Shown: positions 43,622 through 52,711 of the stretch, piece after piece
How the letters are laid out: every line of letters begins with the position of its first letter
How positions within the stretch are numbered: the stretch's first letter is position 1
Source: Nematopogon swammerdamellus
Lineage: Eukaryota; Arthropoda; Insecta; Lepidoptera; Adelidae
Assembly: GCA_946902875.1 (NCBI GenBank)
Contig: OX336342.1
Span: 13,633,523-13,697,522 of the forward strand
Reading direction: 5' to 3'
Length of the DNA: 64,000 nucleotides
Made by a program: the position numbers and the translations under genes
The notes under the pieces: model-generated
Databases searched by the model: none
What the model was told of the DNA's origin: nothing
Seen by the model: only the letters and a program-made list of their open reading frames with translations

Positions 43622-43909
43622 AAAAACCGGCCAAGTGCGAGTCGGACTCGCGCACAGAGGTTTCCGCACCACAAAAAAAACATCGAAAAAAAACACGTTT
43701 CTTGTATGGGAACCCCGTTAATTTTTTACTTTTTCTATTTTTTATTATTTTTTGTTATATCCGCCATAATAACACATATTCTGTGAAAATTTCAACGGGC
43801 TACCTATTACGGTTAAAGAGATACAGCCCTCGGACAGACGGACGGACGGACAGACAGACGGCGTAGGCTTAGTAATAGGCTTCCGTACGGGATACGGAAA
43901 CCTAAAAAT
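43622..43909 (+). repeat. Family S repeat, cleanest complete copy
   Basis: Begins AAAAACCGGCCAAGTGCGAG, CGGACTCGCGCACAGAGG, then ATGGGAACCCCGTTAATTTT, CCGCCATAATAACACATATT, AGATACAGCCCTCGGACAGA and a GACG/GACA microsatellite. Ends GGGATACGGAAACCTAAAAA. About 290 bp. The head hairpin GCGAGTCGGACTCGC is exact. No coding frame and no pol III boxes recognised. Confidence 0.75.
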
Positions 43910-44368
43910 TGACGATGACATGCGATGACACTATACCTTCACCAGATGTTGGTCATGTAAATAGGCAGAGTGGCCAGGTTCTTAAATTATTCGCCTTTAT
44001 CCTGTACACAATATGGTTCTTGTGAGCGCGCTTTGGTAGTATGGGTATTTTTTTTTATTTCTTTATATCAGCCAACTCATTCATTCTAATGAAGAAATAT
44101 AAAGCTAAAATAAAAAAAAAAAATATAGATAAATATACATACTTAATACATATAAAAATAAAACATATTAATGACCTTTGTGAACAGGAAATGCACAATT
44201 TTAATCTACGTAGATAAAACTGCTCTGCTCTTCCCATCAGAAACATGGGAGGATGTCTGACACTGTGCTGGGTGAAAATAAACTTAAAATTATCAATAAG
44301 TGGCTCGATAATAATCGTCTGATACTAAACGTAGGTACTTACAACTTAATTATTTTTATTTGTGTTAG
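43910..44368. other. No gene recognised
   Basis: AT-rich, no gene. Confidence 0.45.
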
Positions 44369-44370
44369 TA

Positions 44371-44545
44371 CAGGTCAGTTACCCAAAGCTGGCGCGTACC
44401 ACAGTACTCACACCAATGAAATTGTGCAAGTGCGAGTGAGACGTCGCACTGCATACGCATCACGAAAACCCGATCTGTCTCACTCGAACTTGCACAAGCA
44501 TTGGTGTGAGTACTGTGTACGCGCCAACTTTGGTTAACTGACCTG
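44371..44545. mobile_element. Palindromic MITE with TA duplication, copy 1
   Basis: 175 bp starting CAGGTCAGTTACCCAAAGCT and ending with its mirror image GGTTAACTGACCTG, flanked by TA on both sides. Inner blocks such as AGTACTCACACCAATG and TGCGAGTGAGAC are mirrored too, so the whole unit folds back. A TA target is the mark of Tc1/mariner-type elements. The sister copy is at 48134-48312. Confidence 0.85.
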
Positions 44546-44547
44546 TA

Positions 44548-45173
44548 TCCGTAACTCTAGCCCCGATGTTCCGCATACAATTCATATACATATCTGTGAA
44601 CGATCACCTGGTTTCCAGTGCGACTGCCAAAATCTAAATAAGTTCACATACATAAAATACTTGAGTGTCATATTCAATGAAAGGTTTTCCCGGGAAAATC
44701 ACTTTGAGGTACCTACTTGCTGGAAGGATAACACCACCTTATCTGTGTATTTATGCTCAATGAAATGTATGTAATTTATTTAGATTTAATAAATCAAATC
44801 TAAAAGCTGTGCCCTCGATCCTCGCAAAAGATAAGAATAGATAGAGAGAAGAGCTCTCACTTCTCATACGGAATACAGCGGCGGCGCGGCGGAGGCGGTG
44901 AAAATATAATGAACGTTTCATAAATTTGCTGTCAAATCTACTCGACGCGTGAGCAGCTTAATTGTTTCCCACCTCACACAGCGCAGCCAGCACACACCCG
45001 ACAGACGTTTTTAATAACAGCCCGTGTGGGGGGGCTTCGGGAAATAACCGGGTGCACCACGAGCAATATTGAAAACTTCGCATACTTTGCCTGTAATATT
45101 GAGCAAACTTGTTAAGTGGAAAATCTACAATATAAGAAACAAGGTATAGGTACTGGCAGTGTGTTCAGATTTT
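44548..45173. other. No gene recognised
   Basis: A short GC patch lies at 44875-44900. Nothing else. Confidence 0.45.
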
Positions 45174-45690
45174 ACCCGACTAGGGCGAAGCCTAAACGAG
45201 GGTTATGATTTTGGCAGCTTATGTATGTATGTATATGTACGTACATGTATATCATATTTTATTTTACCCGACTACCAAAAACTAAGCATGTTATCGATAG
45301 TCTATTTGTATAGGTACTTCTACACGCCCGACTACAACATTTTCTCATCTGTTCTTTTCATTTCCTTATTTCTTCATAGTCGGGTTTTCATAATTTTTTT
45401 GTCACTGTATTTTAGTTCTTAAGTAGTTTAGGCTCTGTGAGCGCATAAACGCACACACATTCTTACGCTGCTGCCAAAATCGTAATCATCCTTTTGACTT
45501 CGCCGTAGTCGGGTAGAATTTTAGGAACTAAAATGGAACGATTGATAGAAAATGTTGTAGTCGGGCGTGTAGAAGGATTCGAATAGACAGGGGAATATGT
45601 ACTTTAGTCCGGCGACTAAAGTACAGATTTTCTATCAACTGTTCTTGTTATTTCCTTAATTTTTTGTAGTCGGCTTTAGTCCTGAAAAGT
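45174..45690. repeat. Cluster of CCCGACT / AGTCGGG inverted motifs
   Basis: ACCCGACTAGGGCGAAGCCT and GGTTATGATTTTGGCAGC (45174 on) are mirrored by GCTGCCAAAATCGTAATCAT and CTTCGCCGTAGTCGGGT (to 45514). A second mirrored pair is CTACACGCCCGACTACAACA near 45321 against TGTTGTAGTCGGGCGTGTAG near 45554. CCCGACT stands at 45175, 45267 and 45327, AGTCGGG at 45378, 45507 and 45559. It looks like overlapping copies of one inverted-repeat family. Single-sided relatives are near 50177 and 56843. Confidence 0.65.
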
Positions 45691-46675
45691 TTATACACTA
45701 AACCAAATTTAAATGTCTGCAGGATTAGATATGATGGCAGTTTTCTTCATTAGGTAAGTATAGCAAAATTTCGTTTTGAAGGTTAGTTACTATTGACTTT
45801 GAAGACTGTCGATAATTCCAAACAGAGACTTCCTTCCCAATATAGTTTCTTGAAAAATATATCCGCAGCTGTAAATTTATCAAGAAGTAACGTTGGATAT
45901 TTCATTGTCCACTGTAGGTACAATATATAATGTTCAGTGTACCTGGCTGTAGTGTAACGGAAAAGGTTTGGTTTATGGTTGAGGTCGCGGGCGCCCGTAT
46001 ATTCGTCTACACTCCTCCCTGCAGTGACAGGTCGAGATAGAGAATTCACCGGACTTGGCCATATCGTACTCGTACTTCTATATAGATGACGTTGCGCGCG
46101 CACTGTCATATATTACTTGTATGTAGGTACGTTAGCTAAAATATATAAGGCGATAATAACAGGTGATAACTATTGATTTGTGTTTAAAAATTAACACACG
46201 GTTCAGTCGATCAAATAACAAACAACAAAGGTTAAAATAACAATCCGAAAAACTAAATTCACTGCTAAATTTCAATTAAATGCGCGGGGTAAATAAATTA
46301 TGAGAAAGGGTACCCACCTATAATGTTTTAATGTTTAAAAATATTCAAGTTACAAACTGTACACACAAATAATAACATATTACGATTACTTACCATATCA
46401 TATGCTCCTGGCCCTGCTCCTTGGTTGACCGACATAATTCGTCACCACATGGCCATTAATTCCTCGAATTAATATGTTATCGAAATATCCTTTATTGCAC
46501 TAAATTATACATTCTACAAAAGGCGGACTTATTACCTGTGGCAATCTCGGCCACTAAACCTGTCTTAAATTGTAAGTTGGGTAGCAACAAAAGAAGAAGA
46601 ATGAAAGAAAGTTAAAATAATAAAAGTAAACAAGCAGACGCAAGGCATAATGCGAGTATATACAGTTACCATAAT
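45691..46675. other. No gene recognised
   Basis: A 108-codon minus frame (45783-46109) has no domain I recognise. Confidence 0.45.
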
Positions 46676-46772
46676 TAATCTATCTATCTATATCTATTCT
46701 ATCTATCTATATCTATCTATCTATATTTATATATATATATATATATATATATTAGTATTATATTATATTAGT
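46676..46772. repeat. TATC / TA compound microsatellite
   Basis: CTAT-type tetranucleotide repeats pass into a pure (TA) run, then ATTAT repeats. Confidence 0.92.
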
Positions 46773-46782
46773 AAATTACCGT

Positions 46783-47165
46783 GTGGGGCCGGTACTTAAA
46801 AAGTACGCAAATGTATTTTTTTAAATATTTTTTTTAATGTAAAATTACCTTAAAGATACCCAATAATAGCACCACTGCATCTCTCCCCGTGCATGTCGTA
46901 AAAGGCGACAGAGGTATAAGGACTAGATGCCATACTAAAGGGCGACAGGCTAGCCGCCTATCACCATGGAATGGAACGTTCCTACCACCGAGTCATGCAG
47001 CGGATGGGTCTTCGTGCCACTTGCTGCTTGATAGTTATTTTGTCCGAATACTCTGCTAAACGTGGTGGCCGGTGCTGTACTGTAATTTACAAGAGTACCT
47101 GCAGCACAACTCCTATTACTCTGCTTACCCGATTGTCGCGATACAGCGTATGGTATGTATGTATA
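46783..47165 (+). repeat. Family B repeat, long copy
   Basis: GTGTGGGGCCGGTACTTAAA, then ~60 bp of AT-rich extra sequence, ACTGCATCTCTCCCCGTGCA, GTCGTAAAAGGCGAC, CTTGCTGCTTGATAGTTATT, AATTTACAAGAGTACCTGCA and GCGTATGGTATGTATGTATA. A foldback element begins right at its 3' edge. The 76-100 codon frames over it are chance frames. Confidence 0.65.
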
Positions 47166-47580
47166 TACAGGATGTCCCAAAACTCAACGTCAAGCGGGAA
47201 CCAGGGAGTAGGCCAGTTTATGACTACCCAGGGAAAAATAAGAAAAAAAATCGGAGTCATTTGTTTTTTATGATATATAAGCATTTTTTTAAATATAACT
47301 TAATATTTTTTGTGATAAAATTATGGGCATTTTGGTTTTATTTGGGATACTGATCAATAGCAGAGATATTTAGGCTACCAATAAAAAAAAATTAACAATT
47401 ATATTTGCAAATTTGTAGTCAATATGTTGTACGAAATGTTGTACGAAACGTTTTTCAAAAAATGCTCATATCATAAAAAACAAATGACTCCGATTTTTTT
47501 TCTTCTTATTTTTCCCTGGGTAGTCATAAACTGGCCTACTCCCTAGTTCTCGCTTGACGTTGAGTTTTGGGACACGTGTA
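47166..47580. mobile_element. Foldback element FB2 (415 bp)
   Basis: The left arm TACAGGATGTCCCAAAACTC, AACGTCAAGCGGGAACC, GGCCAGTTTATGACTACCC is mirrored by the right arm to GTTTTGGGACACGTGTA over about 125 bp, including AAATAAGAAAAAAAATCGGA and its complement. The middle (47290-47450) is unpaired and AT-rich. No coding frame. Its end motif CAGGATGTCCC recalls the CAGGGTGTTCG of FB1 but the arms are unrelated. Confidence 0.85.
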
Positions 47581-48131
47581 TTATTACTTATTACTAGATT
47601 AATTAATATAATTAATGTTTTACATTACATTTCAAAGATAACCTTTTCATCTTCTTCATATTACGCTTTCTTTTCAGAAGACGTCTTTGAAGAGCTTGTA
47701 GTTAAGCTAAATCGTAATAAGAACTGAAAAACGAAATGTAAGAGCGCTCTGAAGTAATAACGCCGAGACGTGTCCGCCATCTTTCTTAGGCAGCGTCGTC
47801 GTCGCGTCGCGTCGGGTCGCGCCGAGCGCGCGCCGCCGCTCGGCCCCCCAGCCACCTCTACAAATAGATAAAGTGAGGCGAATAAACCTCAAATCGTTCT
47901 TAATTTCCTCACGTCGACCACCCAGTGGTCGCTCTAAATTGAATTACTAAACACGGACCCTCCTTCAAGTCGCTAAGTTCATTCGGCGGCAAACGTAACG
48001 TGTCTGTTAAGGCGACTCAATAATAAATAACGCAAGGCGACATCTAGACATTTTTGGTCTGCCGTGTCGTCGCGGCGCCGACGATTTCATGATAAGCAAC
48101 GACTTTTAGTGAGTCGGTGGTGTTAATGAAG
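47581..48131. other. No gene; GC islet 47775-47850
   Basis: The islet contains CCGCCATCTT (a YY1/Pho-type site) and GTCGTCGTCGCGTCGCGTCG. The 61-64 codon minus frames are Ala/Arg-rich chance frames. Confidence 0.45.
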
Positions 48132-48133
48132 TA

Positions 48134-48312
48134 CAGGTCGGTTAACTAAAGCTGGCATGTACGTGACAGTACTCACACCAATGCAATTGCCCGCGTGCGA
48201 GTGAGACAGATCGGGGTTTCGTGATGCGTATGCAATGTGACGTCTCACTCGCACGCGGGCAATTGCATTGTTGTGAGTACTGTGTACGTGCCAGCTTTAG
48301 TTAACCGACCTG
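48134..48312. mobile_element. Palindromic MITE with TA duplication, copy 2
   Basis: 179 bp starting CAGGTCGGTTAACTAAAGCT and ending AGCTTTAGTTAACCGACCTG, with 20 of 20 end bases complementary and TA on both sides (48132-48133, 48313-48314). The core includes CAATTGCCCGCGTGCGAGTG and its complement. Near-perfect arms suggest it moved more recently than copy 1. Confidence 0.9.
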
Positions 48313-48314
48313 TA

Positions 48315-50841
48315 CTCCTTCGACCAAGCTTTCTCAGTCACGTGTTCCAAAAGATTTTTTTTTTACTTTTTAAAATGTCTCTTCGATCGCTTCAGTATAG
48401 TCCCCGGTTTAGAAAGGACACTTTTTAACATTTCTAAACATATATTTTGAACTTTTATATTTTGATATTGTAGATTGACTGAATATCTGCGGAAGTTTTT
48501 TTTAATTTTTAAAAAAAAAATTAAAATTTGGGAGTTCTGATTTTTTTTTTATTTTCCGTTACGCGAGTTACGAGTCGTCTTTATCTTGCAGTGTGAGTAG
48601 TTAAAATGGTTTTCTTGTGTGCATAATAGGTACTTGCAAATTTAATTATTTATATTTTGAAATTTTTTCAAAATTAACATATTTCTTATATTTGAATACG
48701 CTCTAAAAGTCATTTTCAATGTACCTGAAGGCAATGCATGAGATTTGTGATTTTTTTTTAATAATATCTGTCTTTGGTTCTTGTGACGTCTAAAGTGCCC
48801 GAAATTATCCTACCACCAGTGTCATTTTTATTTATTTATTTATTTATTAACTTTTCCCACGGCCTCGCTTCGCGGAAAAATATCCTGTGACAAGGTCAGT
48901 GAAAACCCCATGTGAAGTGAACTGATTGAGTAGTTCTCGGTCGGCCCGCCTGCCATTATACGTCTACGATGGCGCCTCTCTGAGCGTGGTTTCGCGAGGA
49001 GAGGTGTTTTTGGCTCTGTCGACTGGACCTACCATTGGTCCCTCAGCACAGCCACCCATGTTGGTGTTGGTGGACGATTTCGTTAGGATTTGGCAAACAT
49101 CTGGATGGACAAGTATGTACCTATATTTTGTATATTATGTTTTATTTTCAATTCCCACATTCAAGTCTTAGTAAAACTACTGAGTAGTATGTACTTAGTA
49201 CATTTCACTATATTAATCGACTTTCAAACATGAAAAAGTTGACTGGAAGAAATATCTGTAAGCTATAAGTCCGCCTTTGCACCTCATGTAAATGTTTTAT
49301 TGTGCTTTATTCGGTGCTTATTTCAGTATTTTTTTTCTGGCGCAGTAAAGTATTTTCTGTCTATCTAATAACATTATTTCTAACTTCAAAACTGATCTTG
49401 AATAGTTTGCTCAAATTAGAACTCAAAATGGAACCCTCTTCATCCCCTCACTCTATTCACAGACAATAGTGCTTCTAGCTGGTGTCCAAACATTGCAAAG
49501 GACCTTGAACTAAGAGACTTAGATGCGATGGGTGAGAACGGGTTTCGGGGGGTCGGCGAACCTACCAGCCCAGTACCCGATAGGGAGTCAAGTCAAGTCA
49601 ATAATGTTTTTGCGAGCGGCGGGGGCGCGGATGTGGCGGTGAGCGTGTAATGTAAACACATGACCGTCTGGTTGGGCTAGATAACTAAATCTAACAGTTG
49701 AGCCAAATGTATGTACACTTTACTCTACGAAGTGACGACTCACATGTGGAACCTAACACACACTTACTAGCTTGCTCTAAACCTCTCAGAACACCGCGCG
49801 AGAGGAGCGAGCCCGCGTGTGACAAGATCCTTCTTGTGTATTTTTTTACTTCTAGATTCGATGGATTAGATATACGTACAGAGTGTTTCACGAAGGCCGG
49901 CCGTTTCTAATTAGGTACTTAGTACGTTCGTTTCAGCAGCAGTACGAGTGTAAGTACATACAGAATTGTAGCGACAATAGCTTTTACTGTTTACAAAAGA
50001 AAAGAAAAATATTAAAATATTTTTCAATGTTGTTGCATAATTTTGCATAGAATGTGTTTGTATTATTCACAATGTGATGAAGGTCTTAAATATAAATACA
50101 TAAACATACTAATACATTCTTTCACTTATCCTTCATTTAATTTTTTGCCAAATAATTTCAATATACAGACACGCAATTTACCCGTTTTCGAGAAGCAAAA
50201 AGAGGGTAATGTTTGTCGAGTGTATGTATGTAAATGTATCTATTTCTATGGCACGCACTGTAGCCTAAACAGCTTGGTGGATTTTAACATATGAGGTGTT
50301 GTTAGATTCATCATAATTGTTGAAGTGGCTAAAAATGAGAAAATTAAATGACGACGACGTCAAATTGGTTGACGCAGGACGTCAAACTATAATAATAAAA
50401 AAAATTCAATTTTCATAACCTATCCTGAATAACCTATATGAATAGGGGAATAAAAAAATATCTTGTGCATCGGGTTTTAGGGCAAAAACTGTAATATGAA
50501 CACTCACACCTAGAGACCAAACGGAAGGATGGATTTTGATGATTGAGTTGTCAAGTTGTGAATTTATCAGGAATGACACTGGGTGAAGGCATAACAAAAA
50601 AGTCTACTCGACTGCGTAAAAAAATAACAAAAAAGAAGAAAAACTAGCTATCAAATTATATTTTGTGAAACCCCTCCTGTTTATTGCTACATTTCGAATA
50701 GTTATGTGACTCCGCATAATATATTCCCTATTTTATTTTGCCAAAAGCCTAAATATTTTTAATAATAAAATATGGTTTGTTAGCTTGTTTTCCTTTTTTT
50801 TTTGCAGGTTTTTTACCCAGTCGGGTTTTTTGTTTTATTTT
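48315..50841. other. No gene; scattered repeat remnants
   Basis: Contains TTTA repeats at 48823-48848, and TTTACCCGTTTTCGAGAAGC with AGAGGGTAATG near 50177 (CCCGACT-family remnant). ACCCAGTCGGGTTTT lies near 50813. Frames of 63-83 codons carry no domain. Confidence 0.45.
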
Positions 50842-51078
50842 TAACTAGCTGTTGCCCGCGGCTTCGCTCGCGTGAAATTCGTATTTCAAAGAAGAATCTA
50901 AGTAACTAAGGGCGAGGCCGAAGGCCGAGCTGCGTTCAGGTAAACCAAAAACCCTCTTCTGCCTTCGGGCCTCGCCTTAAATATAATAAAATATAAAAAA
51001 AATATAATATCGTTTATTCCATCTATTTATTTAATAAAATATATAAAAAAGTAATATTAATAACTAAATAATTAAAAC

Positions 51079-51563
51079 CTACCTAACAAAAATTAAAATA
51101 ACTATCATAAAAGGGGCGTTTTCAAATGTTCCTAGAACACTTGCGGCATTACCCCGCTGGATGGCAAAGCTTACCGTTTGAATGAAGTAGGCCCTTGATT
51201 GCGGGACACCAGTTGCGTCCACCAGCAGAGACCCAAGCCTCTTCACGAAGCTTTTGGCTTCAATGACTACTCCACGGACCGAGGGTTTCAACCGCAAACG
51301 CAACAAATTCGAAATCTTGAATTATATATCTATAATATTTATTGCGTTTGAGGCTGTCCGCCCAGGCCTCGGCCACGCCGGCCGGTCTTGAAGATGCCCG
51401 AACGTGACTTGGAGCCAATGTGAGAACACAAATGGCGTCCCACATCAAAGACCTACCCTTGACCCATGGAACTAAGGTGATACCATCGGGCCTCTTGCCA
51501 TCCAGCCGGGAATAATCGCAAGGTTTTAGGATGCACGGTATGTTTGCCGTCAGAAGCGTGGAC
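51079..51563 (-). pseudogene. Retrotransposon ORF fragment (FAVETLGPW...QRGNAASVLGT type)
   Basis: On the minus strand the upstream frame gives IPCILKPCDYSRLDGKRPDG, ITLVPWVKGRSLMWDAICVL, TLAPSHVRASSRPAGVAEAW and FVAFAVETLGPW. A frameshift near 51275 moves the reading to AKSFVKRLGSLLVDATG and QTVSFAIQRGNAASVLGT. I know this order of motifs, from memory, as the C-terminal region of a widespread invertebrate retrotransposon reverse-transcriptase protein, whose exact clade I cannot name. No catalytic block is left. Compared with the dead LINE tails nearby it is well kept. Confidence 0.6.
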
Positions 51564-51639
51564 TTTATAATAAAATTTTAATTAATTTAACTCAATCTTA
51601 ATATCGCTTAGTTACCTACTTTATTCGAGATGGTTTAGC

Positions 51640-52345
51640 TTCATCCAGAACGCAGCTCAGCCTTCGGCCTCGCCTTAGTTACTTACTTTCTTCAAGAAGG
51701 TTTACCTTCTTCCTGAACGCAGCTCGGCCTTCGGCCTAGCCCTTAGTTACTTGCTTTCTTCGAAATGGTTTAGCTTCTTCCCGAATGCAGCTCGATCTTC
51801 GGCCTCGCCCTTATTTACTTTCTTTCTTCAAGATGTTTTATTATTTATCAGAATGTAGCTCGGCCTTCGGCCTCGCCTTAGTTACTTACTTTTTTCAATA
51901 TGGTTTAGCTTCTTCCTGAACGCAGCTCGGCCTTCGGCTTCGCCCTTAGTTAATTGCTTTCTTTGATATGGTTTATTATTTATCACAATGTAGCTCGGCC
52001 TTCGGCCTCGCCTTAGTTACTTACTTTCTTCAAGATGGTTCAGCTTCTTCCTGAACGCAGCTCGGCCTTCGGCCTCGCCCTAGTTACTCGCTTTCTCCGA
52101 GATGGTTTATTATTTATCAGAACGTAGCTCGGCTTTCGGCCTCGCCTTAGTTACTTACTTTCTTCAAGATGGTTTAGCTTCTTCCTGAACGCAGCTCGGC
52201 CTGCGGCCTCCCCATGATTACTTACTTCATTCAAGAAAGAATGTTTTTTTTCATCCTGAACTCAGCTCCCACTTTCGCCTCGCCCTTAGTTACTTTCATC
52301 GAAAAAGAATATCGTTTACGTGAGCGCAGATCCGCCTTCGGCTCC
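51640..52345. repeat. 67-bp tandem array with 135-bp higher-order period
   Basis: The anchor GCAGCTC or GTAGCTC occurs at 51652, 51719, 51787, 51855, 51922, 51990, 52057, 52124 and 52191, then more loosely at 52262 and 52326, so units are 67 or 68 bp. All share CGGCCTTCGGCCTCGCC and TTAGTTACTTACTTTCTTCA. Two unit types alternate from 51787: A with CTTCTTCCTGAACGCAG and B with TATTATTTATCAGAATGTAG. This gives a 135-bp dimer. Related scrambled units are at 50885-50960 and 27279-27690. Confidence 0.93.
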
Positions 52346-52711
52346 GCCTTTAGTTACTTACTTTTTTTTTAATACGAATTTCACGCTAGCGAAGCCGCGG
52401 GCAACAGAAATATAAATTGCACCAATGACAGCGACATAAGTTCGACTTAAATTTTTTTTATTTTTTATTTATCAAACATTTTGTCACCGGCCAGCTCACG
52501 TCGAGATGACAGTTCTCCGTTGTCAACTTGTCATTTAAATTTTATAATAATTTAAATTTTTATTATATTTTTTTGTTTATTATGTTAATCCGGGATATAC
52601 ACTGTCACTATTCAAAGTTTCGTCAAATTCCGTTCAGTGGTTTTTGCGTGATGCGCGTACAGAAAAAGAGAGAGAGAAATTAATTTAACGATTTTATTAT
52701 ATGTATAGATA

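Larger units (their letters stand above)
50842..52711 (+). mobile_element. Large family T element with inverted head copy
   Basis: Starts ACTAGCTGTTGCCCGCGGCT and ends in TTCCGTTCAGTGGTTTTTGC, then GATTTTATTATATGTATAGAT. The first 37 bp (50849-50885) reappear inverted at 52371-52407 with one mismatch. Between them lie a retroelement fragment (51079-51563) and a 67-bp tandem array. I see no transposase or polymerase of its own. T may be a non-autonomous element that gathered the array, or the inverted heads may be true ends with the rest as flank. Confidence 0.5.

Noticed and set aside
45783..46109. 108-codon minus-strand ORF and a loosely tRNA-like stretch near 45945-46000
   Set aside because: No domain; the A-box-like TGGCTGTAGTGTAACGG lacks a matching B box at tRNA spacing.
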